Positions 41,445 to 49,882 of a DNA stretch of 64,000 nt are shown piece after piece. The stretch spans positions 112,031-176,030 of the forward strand of contig NZ_VCHX02000320.1 of assembly GCF_005768555.2 (NCBI RefSeq), in the 5' to 3' direction. The notes below the pieces were generated by a model. The model had not been told where the DNA came from. It did no database searches and saw only the letters and a program-made list of their open reading frames with translations. The first letter of the stretch is position 1; each line of letters opens with the position of its first letter. The stretch comes from Streptomyces sporangiiformans (GTDB taxonomy: Bacteria > Actinomycetota > Actinomycetes > Streptomycetales > Streptomycetaceae). Position numbers and translations under genes: made by a program.

Positions 41445-43442
41445 TTGTCTTCGGGGGAGAACGAACAGAGGGACGGGACAGACAGGACCGACGAGACCGG
41501 CGGGACCGACGGAATCGGCCGGCTCCTGGCCGGACGCTATCGCGTGGTGGCCCGGCTCGGGCGTGGCGGCATGGGGGTCGTCTGGCGGGCTCTCGACGAG
41601 GTCCTGCGTCGTGAGGTCGCGGTCAAGGAGCTGCGGACGTACTCCGACGCCGGCGCGCCCGAACTGGCCGACCTGAGGGTCAGGATGCAGCGTGAAGCGC
41701 GCGCGGCGGCCCGGATACGCCACCCCGGCGTCGTCGCCGTGCACGACGTGGCCGAGGTCGACGGGCGTCCGCTGATCGTCATGGAGCTGGTGGACGGGCC
41801 CTCCCTCGATGCCGTCCTGGGTGAGCGGGGCACGCTCGACCCGCAGGAAGCCGCAGGGATCGGCGCGAAGGTCATGGACGCGTTGGCCGCGGCCCATCGC
41901 GCCGGGGTACTGCACCGCGATGTGAAGCCCGGCAACATCCTGCTCGACCGCTCCGGCCGGGTCGTCCTCACCGACTTCGGTATCGCGACGATGGAGGACC
42001 CCGGCGACGGCTCCACCACGCATCTGACCCGCAGCGGTGAACTGGTCGGTTCCCTGGACTACTTGGCGCCCGAACGCGCCCAAGGCCATGACCCCGGACC
42101 CGCGTCCGACGTATGGGCCCTCGGCGCCACGCTGTACGCGGCCGTCGAGGGCACCTCACCGTTCCGGCGTACGTCGACGTGGTCCACGCTCACCGCGATC
42201 GTGACGGAACCACTGCCGGAGCCGCGCCGCGCCGGGCCACTCGGCCCTGTGCTGCGGCAGCTGATGGACAAGCAGCCCCAGAACCGGCCGGAGGCCGACC
42301 GGGCACGCCCACTGTTGGAAGCAGTGGCGGGCACGGAGCCGGGGCAGGCAGCGGGAGCGCCCGACCAGACCTCCGCGACCACCAACCTGCGCGGCCCCGT
42401 ACCGCAACCAGGCAAGCACACCGAGCCAAGCGCACCGGCGGCACCGCCGGGGTTCGGACCACCGGGGTCGATCGCGGCAGGCGCTGGGGCGACAGGTGGG
42501 GACGGATCGGGCGCGGGTGTCCCTGACGCGAGTGGATCGGACGGGCAGGCTTCAGGGGGCGGCGGATCGGGTGTAGGAGCTCCGGGCGCGGGGGCATCCG
42601 GGGCGGATGGACCGGGTGTCGGCGGAGCGGGTGCGGGGATTTCGGGCGCCGGGGCTCCCGGTGGGGGCCGGTTGGCGTTCGGGGCACCGGCATTCGGCCT
42701 CCCGGCGTCCCCGCCCACGGGCGGGCCGGGCTTCGGGCCGCCGCAGCCGGAGGCGGCCCGGGGCGCGCCTCCCGGTGCGGCCCGGCGTCGTAAGAGCCGC
42801 GTCCTGCTCGCCGCCGCGGCGGTCACGATCGTCCTGGCCGGGACCGGCGTCACCGCGGCCCTGCTGAACAACTCCGACGACTCCAAGACGGCGGCCCCGC
42901 CCGCAAAGACCGCCGAAGCGGGCGAGTCGCCGTCCTCGGGTGCCAGCCGTGGCTCGGTGGACCTGTCGGACGAGCAAGAGACCCAGGGGGAGGGCGACAA
43001 GCAGTCGTCGCCGCCGGCCGAGAAGCCGGCGGGCACCGAGGGCACGGAGGGCGCACAGCCGACGACGAAGGGCCCCGACGCCTCGCCGACGCCGACCGGC
43101 GGTGGTTCCACGGACGGCGGCGGCACGAGCGCCGGCGGCGAAGGCGGCGCCAGCCCCGCCCCGGTCTGCCACCCCGTCGGCGGCGGAAAGTACAACTGCG
43201 AGGTCTGGCGCAAGGCCACGTCCTACACCGCCGACGGCGCCGAGGCAGGCACCCTCAACGCCGGCACCAACTACTTCTACTGCCAGCAGAATCTGGGCCG
43301 CCGCGAGACGTACGGGCAGTGGACGAACGTCTGGTGGGCGAAGACGGACGACGACAGCGGCAACACGAACGTCTTCGTCAGCGACGTCTACATCAAGGGC
43401 GGTGACAACGACGCGCCGCTGCCAGGGCTGCCCGTCTGCTGA
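41445..43442 (+). CDS. membrane Ser/Thr protein kinase (PknB-like) with extracellular domain
   Basis: A 665-residue kinase. The catalytic domain occupies about residues 30-290: glycine loop RLGRGGMGVVW, Lys in EVAVKELRT, HRDVKPGNILL, DFGIAT and the APE-equivalent YLAPERAQG. A 150-residue linker rich in G, A, P and S contains GxGA-type repeats. A single membrane helix (RVLLAAAAVTIVLAGTGVTA) follows, then a Ser/Thr/Pro-rich stalk and an external Cys-containing domain from CHPVGGGKYNCEVW to the terminal LPVC, possibly an SH3-like sensor. The start is TTG 41445. The 3' end overlaps the convergent gene by 55 bases. Confidence 0.9.
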   Translation: MSSGENEQRDGTDRTDETGGTDGIGRLLAGRYRVVARLGRGGMGVVWRALDEVLRREVAVKELRTYSDAGAPELADLRVRMQREARAAARIRHPGVVAVHDVAEVDGRPLIVMELVDGPSLDAVLGERGTLDPQEAAGIGAKVMDALAAAHRAGVLHRDVKPGNILLDRSGRVVLTDFGIATMEDPGDGSTTHLTRSGELVGSLDYLAPERAQGHDPGPASDVWALGATLYAAVEGTSPFRRTSTWSTLTAIVTEPLPEPRRAGPLGPVLRQLMDKQPQNRPEADRARPLLEAVAGTEPGQAAGAPDQTSATTNLRGPVPQPGKHTEPSAPAAPPGFGPPGSIAAGAGATGGDGSGAGVPDASGSDGQASGGGGSGVGAPGAGASGADGPGVGGAGAGISGAGAPGGGRLAFGAPAFGLPASPPTGGPGFGPPQPEAARGAPPGAARRRKSRVLLAAAAVTIVLAGTGVTAALLNNSDDSKTAAPPAKTAEAGESPSSGASRGSVDLSDEQETQGEGDKQSSPPAEKPAGTEGTEGAQPTTKGPDASPTPTGGGSTDGGGTSAGGEGGASPAPVCHPVGGGKYNCEVWRKATSYTADGAEAGTLNAGTNYFYCQQNLGRRETYGQWTNVWWAKTDDDSGNTNVFVSDVYIKGGDNDAPLPGLPVC

Positions 43443-44266
43443 TCGCTTACGTACTTCTCCAGGCCGGAGGCAGTCGTCCGCCCCTCCTCGGCGAACAGCC
43501 GGGTGCCCCGCACGCACAGGTCCCAGTCGCCGCGGGCGCGGGCGCAGAACTCCTCAGGGGTGGAACCGAACAGCTCCCGCAACCGCGGTGACTCCGCGAG
43601 GAGTTCGGCGAGCAGCGGACGCTCGCCCGGATGCCTTCGCGGCGTACCGGAGCCGTCGTGGAGCACTCCCCGGCGGCTGACGTACAGATGGGCGCCGTCG
43701 AGCACCTCGCCGGACTCCAGCTCGACCGGAACATCGGAAGCGGGCAGCAGGACACGGTCGTACGCACCCGACGGCGCCTGGACTCCCTCGCTGGCGTCGA
43801 CCGCCGCGAGCTGCGCCGGGTCCAGCCAGGTGACGAACAGTTCCCGGGTGAACCCACGAACGCGAAAGGGCGACGCGGACACGTACCCCATCCCGCTGAC
43901 ATGCGCGGAGACACCGACGTCGATGCCTGTGACCTTCGCCTTCACCAGAGGGATGGGCGACGAGATCTCGTACTGCCGCATCTTGTGCCGGAGTTGCGCG
44001 GGACAGGCGTTGGAGCCGACCGCGAGGACCGGGACGCGATCCGGGAACGTCAGGCGCGTGAGAGGGGAGAGCCGGTCGCCGTCCAGGAGCACGGACTCCT
44101 CGGGCCAGGCGCCCGGATAGCTCAGCGGATGGTCGCGCGGCGCTTCAGCGAGGCCGAGTGCTGTCAGCGTGCCATGGGTGCCATGGGTGCCATGGGTGCC
44201 ATGGGCGCGGTGGGTGCCGCGGTCTGTGGGGCGGGTGCGGTGTGTGCGGTTGTCGGGATCCGCCAT
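43388..44266 (-). CDS. hypothetical protein, possibly gamma-glutamylcyclotransferase-like
   Basis: A 292-residue protein of unknown function. VPVLAVGSNACPAQLRHKM resembles the (Y)GSN-xxxxQL loop that starts the gamma-glutamylcyclotransferase fold. However, the catalytic Glu cannot be assigned, so the name is tentative. The N-terminus carries a low-complexity run of Thr-His-Gly triplets made by a 9-bp tandem repeat. It starts three bases after the LacI stop and is likely cotranscribed with it. It overlaps the kinase gene at its 3' end by 55 bases, unusually long. Confidence 0.6.
   Translation of the reverse strand: MADPDNRTHRTRPTDRGTHRAHGTHGTHGTHGTLTALGLAEAPRDHPLSYPGAWPEESVLLDGDRLSPLTRLTFPDRVPVLAVGSNACPAQLRHKMRQYEISSPIPLVKAKVTGIDVGVSAHVSGMGYVSASPFRVRGFTRELFVTWLDPAQLAAVDASEGVQAPSGAYDRVLLPASDVPVELESGEVLDGAHLYVSRRGVLHDGSGTPRRHPGERPLLAELLAESPRLRELFGSTPEEFCARARGDWDLCVRGTRLFAEEGRTTASGLEKYVSDQQTGSPGSGASLSPPLM
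44170..44205. repeat. four tandem TGCCATGGG repeats
   Basis: Exact 9-base units within the N-terminal part of the preceding coding region, encoding Thr-His-Gly triplets. Each contains the palindrome CCATGG. Copy number may vary between strains. Confidence 0.85.
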
Positions 44267-44269
44267 GGG

Positions 44270-45307
44270 TCAGCCCGCGGGCGGCAGTTCACCCGAGCCA
44301 CGGGTGATCAGCCTGGTCGGGAGTTCGATGCGCTCCGGGAGGAGGAGAGTGCCGTCGAGTTGGCGGAAGAGGCGCTCGGCGGCTGTGCGGCCGAGCCGGG
44401 CGGCGTCCTGGGCGACGACGGTGACGCCGGGCTGGAGGAGGTCGGCGAGTTCGATGTCGTCGAAACCGACGAGGGCGACGGGGCGGGTGCGCTCGGCGAG
44501 GACGCGGACGACCGTGACCGTCACACGGTTGTTGCCCGTGAAGATCGCGGTGACGGGGGAGGGGCCCGACAACATGGCTTCGGCGGCCCGGCGGACCCGC
44601 TGCGGATCGGTGGCCCCCAGGGACATCCAGGCCTCCTCGACGGGAACGCCCGCGTCCTCCATGGCGGTGCGATAGCCGCGCAGCCGCTCGGCGGCCGTGT
44701 GGATGCGGGGCATGTCGCCGATGAACCCGATACGGCGGTGGCCGTGGGCGATGAGGTGGGCGACGCCGTCGCGCGCACCGCCGAAGTTGTCGGACAGGAC
44801 GACGTCCGCGTCGATCTGTCCGGCGGGGCGGTCCACGAAGACCGTGGCGACGCCCGCCTTTATCTCCGGCTCCAGATAGCGGTGGTCGTCACCGGCCGGG
44901 ATGACGACGAGCCCGTCCACGCGGCGCGCGCACAGCGCGAGGGCCAGCTCCTGCTCGCGGTCCGGGTCCTCGGCGCTCGAGCCGTTGATCAGCAGGGCGC
45001 CGTGGGCGCGGGCCACCTCCTCGACCGCGCGGCTGAGCGGGCCGTAGAAGGGGTCGGCGAGGTCCTCCAGGATGAGGCCGATGCTCGCGGTACGTCCCTT
45101 GCGCAGCACCCGCGCGCTGTCGTTGCGGCGAAAGCCCAGCGCGTCGATCGCCTCCCGCACCCGGCGCTCGGTGTCCGGGGTGACCCCCGGCTCGCCGTTG
45201 ACTACACGCGACACCGTCTTGAGGCCGACTCCGGCACGCGCCGCGACGTCCTTCATGGTCGGACGGTTGCCGTATCGGTTGTCGGGTCGGTGGGCGGTCT
45301 GGGTCAC
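44270..45307 (-). CDS. LacI-family regulator
   Basis: A 345-residue repressor. The helix-turn-helix and hinge are MKDVAARAGVGLKTVSRVVN and VTPDTERRVREAIDALGF. The ligand domain includes IGLILEDLADPFYGPL and VVFVDRPAGQ-type sequence. It is divergent from a ROK-family sugar kinase, with a LacI-type palindrome between them, so a sugar pathway and probable autoregulation are likely. GTG 45307 is chosen with AGGAC upstream, and a GTG 36 bases further upstream lacks a Shine-Dalgarno. Confidence 0.9.
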   Translation of the reverse strand: MTQTAHRPDNRYGNRPTMKDVAARAGVGLKTVSRVVNGEPGVTPDTERRVREAIDALGFRRNDSARVLRKGRTASIGLILEDLADPFYGPLSRAVEEVARAHGALLINGSSAEDPDREQELALALCARRVDGLVVIPAGDDHRYLEPEIKAGVATVFVDRPAGQIDADVVLSDNFGGARDGVAHLIAHGHRRIGFIGDMPRIHTAAERLRGYRTAMEDAGVPVEEAWMSLGATDPQRVRRAAEAMLSGPSPVTAIFTGNNRVTVTVVRVLAERTRPVALVGFDDIELADLLQPGVTVVAQDAARLGRTAAERLFRQLDGTLLLPERIELPTRLITRGSGELPPAG

Positions 45308-45405
45308 GATGGGCTGTCCTGTCCTGTAGTCCACTTGGTCCACTGGTCCACGGGGTGCGTCGGCCGGAGGTGCTCACTGGGATGTGGCGTCGAGCATAGA
45401 GCCTG

Positions 45406-45417
45406 GACAACGTTGTC
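45406..45417. promoter_or_regulatory. LacI-type operator GACAACGTTGTC
   Basis: A perfect 12-base palindrome with central CG, located between the divergent lacI and ROK-kinase genes 99 bases from the former's start. The TGACAACGTTGTCA form is a common LacI-family site in actinomycetes (here the outer bases are G and A). Confidence 0.65.
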
Positions 45418-45531
45418 AGCTGCGAGGAGACTATCCCTCGCGCACTCCGGCCCGCACTGCTTCGGGGCCAGTCGTGCTATCTGTTTCGTCCGGCCGGGTG
45501 CCCGGGGTCGCTCCCGGAGAGATTCAGGGCA

Positions 45532-45552
45532 CCCCCGGACGTACGCCGGGGG
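45532..45552. repeat. hairpin CCCCCGG-N7-CCGGGGG upstream of the ROK gene
   Basis: Perfect 7-base arms with a palindromic ACGTACG-type loop. It is similar in style to the palindromic mini-elements seen inside two genes of this window. It lies in the leader 40 bases before the ATG and may affect expression. Confidence 0.5.
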
Positions 45553-45591
45553 ACCCTCGGAGAGAAAACTGCACCGGGAGATCAGACACTG

Positions 45592-46551
45592 ATGCACACC
45601 GACCTCGTGGCCGCGCTCGACATCGGCGGCACCAAGATCGCCGGAGCGCTCGTGGACGGCCATGGCGGGATCCTCCTGCGTGCGCAGCGCGCGACGCCCG
45701 CGCAAGGGGACGGACACACCGTGATGCGGGCCGTCGAAGCCGTGCTCGGCGATCTGACCGGCTCGCCGTTGTGGAGCCGCGCCACGGCACTAGGCATCGG
45801 CAGCGCGGGCCCGGTGGACGCCTCGGCGGGCACCGTGAGCCCGGTGAACGTCCCCGGCTGGCGCGACTATCCGCTGGTCGAACGCGTCCGTGCCGTCACC
45901 GGCGGGCTGCCCGTGGAGCTGATCGGCGACGGTGTGGCGATCACGGCGGCCGAGCACTGGCAGGGCGCGGCCCGCGGCCACGACAACGCGCTGTGCATGG
46001 TCGTCTCGACAGGTGTCGGCGGCGGTCTGGTCCTGGGCGGCCGGCTGCACCCAGGGCCCACGGGCAACGCCGGTCACATCGGTCACATCAGTGTGGATCT
46101 CGACGGTGACCTCTGCCCGTGCGGGTCGCGAGGCTGCGTCGAGCGCATCGCGAGCGGGCCCAACATCGCACGCCGCGCCCTTGAGGGCGGCTGGCAGCCC
46201 GGCGCCGACGGTGACACCTCGGCAGCCGCGGTGGCCGCCGCCGCCCGCGCCGGTGACTCCGTCGCGATCGCCTCCTTCGAGCGGGCCGCCCGGGCACTGG
46301 CGGCCGGCATCGCGGCGACCGCGACCCTGGTGGAGATCGACATCGCGGTGATCGGCGGGGGAGTGGGCAAGGCGGGAGACATCCTGTTCACGCCCTTGCG
46401 CGACGCGCTCCGTCAGTACGCGACGCTGTCCTTCGTGCAGCGCCTGACCGTGGCGCCCGCCGTGATGGGCACGGACGCGGGCCTGGTCGGAGCGGCCGCG
46501 GCGGCTCTGCGGCGCCGGGAGGACGCGCCTACGGCGGGACTCGCGAGCTGA
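45592..46551 (+). CDS. ROK-family sugar kinase (glucokinase-like)
   Basis: A 319-residue cytoplasmic kinase. The ATP phosphate-1 loop is VAALDIGGTKIAGALVDG, and the catalytic Asp lies in VELIGDGVAI. The ROK zinc signature is DLCPCGSRGCVERIAS, preceded by AGHIGHISVDL. It lacks the N-terminal DNA-binding domain of ROK repressors, so it is an enzyme phosphorylating glucose or a related hexose. Control by the adjacent LacI is likely. Confidence 0.93.
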   Translation: MHTDLVAALDIGGTKIAGALVDGHGGILLRAQRATPAQGDGHTVMRAVEAVLGDLTGSPLWSRATALGIGSAGPVDASAGTVSPVNVPGWRDYPLVERVRAVTGGLPVELIGDGVAITAAEHWQGAARGHDNALCMVVSTGVGGGLVLGGRLHPGPTGNAGHIGHISVDLDGDLCPCGSRGCVERIASGPNIARRALEGGWQPGADGDTSAAAVAAAARAGDSVAIASFERAARALAAGIAATATLVEIDIAVIGGGVGKAGDILFTPLRDALRQYATLSFVQRLTVAPAVMGTDAGLVGAAAAALRRREDAPTAGLAS

Positions 46552-46859
46552 CGCCTCCGGCGCGATCCGCGGAGGGAGGGGCGCGAGTTGGGGCCACGCC
46601 GGGGCGGCCGCCGAGCGGTGCCGCCGAGCGGTGCGGTGCCGCTGGCGCCCCCCTGGCCAGCAGACCGACGCGATGCCCGCCAGGAAAGCCGCCTGCCGGG
46701 CCGGAGTTGGCCATGTACCCAGACGGGCCCTCGCACAGCGCAGGGCGTCGCGGTGTGGCGCGCGGGTCCCCTCGGGACAGCTCCCGGCAAGGAGGGTGTC
46801 GCCTGCCCTTCCTGGTTCCGACACCGTGACTTGTGCCGCGTTTCTCAGTTGAGCCGGGC
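46552..46859. other. intergenic region without recognisable gene
   Basis: About 308 bases. The only structure seen is a modest hairpin CCTCCG...CGGAGG (46554-46575) directly after the ROK gene, a possible terminator. No convincing small ORF or promoter was found on either strand. Confidence 0.55.
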
Positions 46860-47063
46860 ATGAAGAAGCGAAGCATGCTCGCCGTCGCGTCCCTCGCCGC
46901 CGGATTCGTGGTGGCTGCCGTCACCCCGTCCCACTCCCTCGACAGCGATGCCCTCGGCAACGTCGAGGTGCCGGACACGCTCAGCGCGCTGGACAAGACG
47001 GTCGACGACGGCAGCGGCCTGGCCCCCGACAACGCCGTCCTGGACCAGCAGTTGAAGAACTGA
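46860..47063 (+). CDS. small secreted protein, unknown function
   Basis: A 67-residue protein with a Sec signal (KKRSMLAVASLAAGFVVAAV, cleavage near HSLDS). The mature peptide of about 40 residues is rich in Asp, Leu and Asn and ends LDQQLKN. It has no Cys and no lipobox. ATG 46860 is chosen because KKR starts the signal. It resembles small exported Streptomyces proteins with no known role. A terminator follows. Confidence 0.65.
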   Translation: MKKRSMLAVASLAAGFVVAAVTPSHSLDSDALGNVEVPDTLSALDKTVDDGSGLAPDNAVLDQQLKN

Positions 47064-47098
47064 CCGACCATCGGCCCTCGTCGGCCACGTCCCGACCC

Positions 47099-47125
47099 GA
47101 AGCCCGGCCCTCCCGGCCGGGCTTC
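47099..47125 (+). terminator. terminator hairpin after the small secreted protein gene
   Basis: A perfect 10-base stem GAAGCCCGGC (47099-47108) with GCCGGGCTTC (47116-47125) and a 7-base loop. Confidence 0.75.
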
Positions 47126-47224
47126 CGCTTGTCTCCGGCCCTGCGGAAGGCGTCCTCATCAGGGCCTGGTTTTCATGGCAGGGTGGAGGGCAAGCCTCAG
47201 GGGGCCAACAGAAGAGGGGGAACC

Positions 47225-48265
47225 GTGATCGTCTGGATCAACGGTGCGTTCGGTGCGGGGAAGACCACCACCGCACGGGAACTGATCGACCTGATCCCGA
47301 ACAGCACACTCTTCGACCCCGAGCTCATCGGAGCCGGGCTGACGCAACTGCTGCCGCCCAAGCACCTCGCCGAGGTCGGCGACTTCCAGGACCTGCCGAT
47401 CTGGCGGCGGCTCGTGGTCGACACCGCGGCCGCGCTGCTGGCCGAACTCGGCGGCGTCCTGGTGGTGCCCATGACCCTGCTGCGCCAGGACTACCGCGAC
47501 GAGATCTTCGGCGGACTCGCCTCACGAAGGATTCCGGTACGCCATGTGCTCCTCGCCCCGGCGGAAACGATCCTGCGGGAGCGAATAGCCGACCGCGAGG
47601 TGCCACCCGACCTTCCCGACGGGGAGATACGGGTACGCCAGTGGTCGTACGACCACATCGAGCCCTACCGCGCCGCCCTGGCCGGCTGGCTCACCGCTGA
47701 CGCCCACCCCGTCGACACCAGCGCGCTCACCCCGTACGAGGCCGCCGAGCGGGTCGCCGACGCCGTGCGCACCGGCGCCGTCCCCGTCTGCGACATCGTG
47801 CAGACCCCTGAGCCCACCGCGGAGACCGTCGCCGCAGGCGTGCTTCTCTTCGACGAGCACGACCGTGTGCTCCTCGTCGATCCGACCTACAAGGCCGGCT
47901 GGGAGTTCCCCGGCGGCGTCGTCGAACGCGGCGAGGCGCCCGCGCGTGCCGGTATGCGCGAGGTCGCCGAGGAGACCGGCATCCAACTCGACGACGTCCC
48001 CAGCCTGTTGGTCGTCGACTGGGAATCGCCCAGGCCCCCCGGCTACGGCGGACTGCGCCTCCTGTTCGACGGTGGACGGCTCGACGGCGAAGCGGCCCGG
48101 CGGATGCTGCTGCCGGGCCCCGAACTGCGCGGCTGGCGCTTCGTCACCGAGGAGGAGGCCGCCACTTTGCTGCCCCCCGTCCGCTACGAGCGGCTGCGCT
48201 GGGCGCTGCGCGCACGGGAACGGGGAGCCGCACTGTACCTGGAGGCCGGGGTGCCCGTGGGATAG
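47225..48265 (+). CDS. TmrB-like P-loop ATPase fused to a NUDIX hydrolase
   Basis: A 346-residue two-domain enzyme. The first half opens IVWINGAFGAGKTTTARELI, very close to the start of the Bacillus tunicamycin-resistance ATPase TmrB. DFQDLPIWRRLV and LVVPMTLLRQDYRDEIFGGL match the same family. The second half is NUDIX, with the box GGVVERGEAPARAGMREVAE then ETGI. TmrB-type proteins protect against nucleoside antibiotics, and NUDIX enzymes cleave nucleoside diphosphate-linked compounds, so one protein could bind or phosphorylate and then hydrolyse a nucleotide-like substrate. That is an inference. GTG 47225 has GAGGGGG upstream. Confidence 0.85.
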   Translation: MIVWINGAFGAGKTTTARELIDLIPNSTLFDPELIGAGLTQLLPPKHLAEVGDFQDLPIWRRLVVDTAAALLAELGGVLVVPMTLLRQDYRDEIFGGLASRRIPVRHVLLAPAETILRERIADREVPPDLPDGEIRVRQWSYDHIEPYRAALAGWLTADAHPVDTSALTPYEAAERVADAVRTGAVPVCDIVQTPEPTAETVAAGVLLFDEHDRVLLVDPTYKAGWEFPGGVVERGEAPARAGMREVAEETGIQLDDVPSLLVVDWESPRPPGYGGLRLLFDGGRLDGEAARRMLLPGPELRGWRFVTEEEAATLLPPVRYERLRWALRARERGAALYLEAGVPVG

Positions 48266-48351
48266 GAGCGCCCGTGGGCTGAGCGGCGGTACGGGCCCGG
48301 TCGCACCAGACCTCAGCCGTACGTCGGCCGGGCCGCTCCCGCCGAACCAGC

Positions 48352-49707
48352 TCAGCCCGCCGCGTAGTTGCGCAGGAACAGAGCCTCCGCGACGGCGAGG
48401 CGCTCCAACTCCTCCGGCGACACACTCTCGTTCACGGCGTGGATCTGCGCCTCCGGCTCGCTCAGGCCGATCAGGAGGATCTCCGCCCGCGGGTACAGGG
48501 ACGCGAGGGTGTTGCACAGGGGGATGGAGCCGCCCTGCCCCGCGTACTGCATCTCCGCCCCGTCGTACGCGACGCTCATCGCCTCGGCCATCGCCGCGTA
48601 CGCCGGGCTGGAGGTGTCGGCACGGAACGCCTGGCCCTGGCCGATCTGTTCCGTCCGCACCCGCGCGCCCCACGGCGTGTGCGCCTCCAGATGCGCCTGG
48701 AGCAGCTTGGTCGCCTCCACGGCGTCCACGCCCGGCGGCACCCGCAGGCTGATCAGCGCGCGGGCGCCCGCCTGCACGGACGGGGTGGCGCCGACCACCG
48801 GCGGGCAGTCGATGCCGAGCACGGTCACGGCTGGGCGCGCCCAGATACGGTCGGCGATCGTGCCGGAGCCGATCAGTTCCACACCCTCGAGCACCTTGGC
48901 GTCCTGGCGGAACTGGGCTTCCTCGTACTGCAGGCCCTCCCACCGGGCATCGCTCGTGAGCCCGTCGACGGTCGTCGAGCCGTCCTCTGCGCGCAGCGAG
49001 TCCAGTACGCGGATCAACGCGCCCAGCGCGTCGGGCGCCGCGCCGCCGAACTGCCCCGAGTGCAGGTTGCCTTCAAGGGTGTCGACCTGGACGCGCACCA
49101 TCGTCATACCGCGCAGCGCCGAGGTGGCCGTGGGCAGGCCGACCCGGAAGTTGCCGGAGTCGCCGATGACGATCGCGTCGGCGGTGAGCAGCTCCGGGTG
49201 CTGCTCGGCGTACCGCTCCAGACCGCCCGTGCCCTGCTCCTCCGAACCCTCCGCGATCACCTTGACGTTGACGGGGAGTCCGCCGTTCGCCTTGAGTGCG
49301 CGCAGGGCCAGCAGATGCATGACGAAGCCGCCCTTGCAGTCGGCGGCTCCTCGCCCGTACCAGCGGCCGTCGCGCTCCGTCAGCTCGAACGGCGGTGTCA
49401 GCCAAGCCGCTTCGTCGAGCGGCGGCTGCACGTCGTAGTGCGCGTACAGCAGCACGGTCTTCGCGCCCTCGGGCCCGGGCAGGAAGCCGTACACCGACTG
49501 CGTGCCGTCCGGGGTGTCGAGCAGCGCCACCTCCTGGAAACCCTCGGCGCGCAGCGCTTCGGCCACCCAGTTCGCGGCGCCCTCGCTCTCGCTCCTGGGG
49601 AACTGGTCGAAGTCCGCCACCGACTTGAAGGCCACCAGCTCGGTGAGCTCCGCCTTCGCCCTGGGTATCAGTGAGGCGACGGTCTCGGCGACCGGATTCG
49701 ACGACAT
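48352..49707 (-). CDS. M20-family dipeptidase
   Basis: A 451-residue zinc peptidase of the M20/ArgE/DapE clan. Metal and catalytic motifs are VLLYAHYDVQPP (His, Asp), GRGAADCKGGFVMHLLALRA (bridging Asp), EGSEEQGTGGL (catalytic Glu-Glu) and GDSGNF. A dimerisation lid domain starts near GMTMVRVQVDTLEGNLHSGQ, and the last ligand lies in IHAVNESV. It has no signal peptide. It probably cleaves dipeptides in the cytoplasm. ATG 49707 has GGAG six bases upstream. Confidence 0.93.
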   Translation of the reverse strand: MSSNPVAETVASLIPRAKAELTELVAFKSVADFDQFPRSESEGAANWVAEALRAEGFQEVALLDTPDGTQSVYGFLPGPEGAKTVLLYAHYDVQPPLDEAAWLTPPFELTERDGRWYGRGAADCKGGFVMHLLALRALKANGGLPVNVKVIAEGSEEQGTGGLERYAEQHPELLTADAIVIGDSGNFRVGLPTATSALRGMTMVRVQVDTLEGNLHSGQFGGAAPDALGALIRVLDSLRAEDGSTTVDGLTSDARWEGLQYEEAQFRQDAKVLEGVELIGSGTIADRIWARPAVTVLGIDCPPVVGATPSVQAGARALISLRVPPGVDAVEATKLLQAHLEAHTPWGARVRTEQIGQGQAFRADTSSPAYAAMAEAMSVAYDGAEMQYAGQGGSIPLCNTLASLYPRAEILLIGLSEPEAQIHAVNESVSPEELERLAVAEALFLRNYAAG

Positions 49708-49882
49708 GGCACGCTCCTCGTAGGTGCGACGTTGTACGGATGGGTACGGGTGGGATGCACGTGCGTACGGGTGCGCCTCGCGCATACGCTGCCGATACTC
49801 CCACAGCGGTCTTCGCCGGGCGCCGCCCGTAGGATGCGTGAGGTAGGTGCGGCAGGCGGCTGGATCGGAGCAGCAGACCATC

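Noticed and set aside
41413..41445. Upstream ATG at 41416 as kinase start
   Set aside because: It is out of frame with the kinase. TTG 41445 is the first usable in-frame start.
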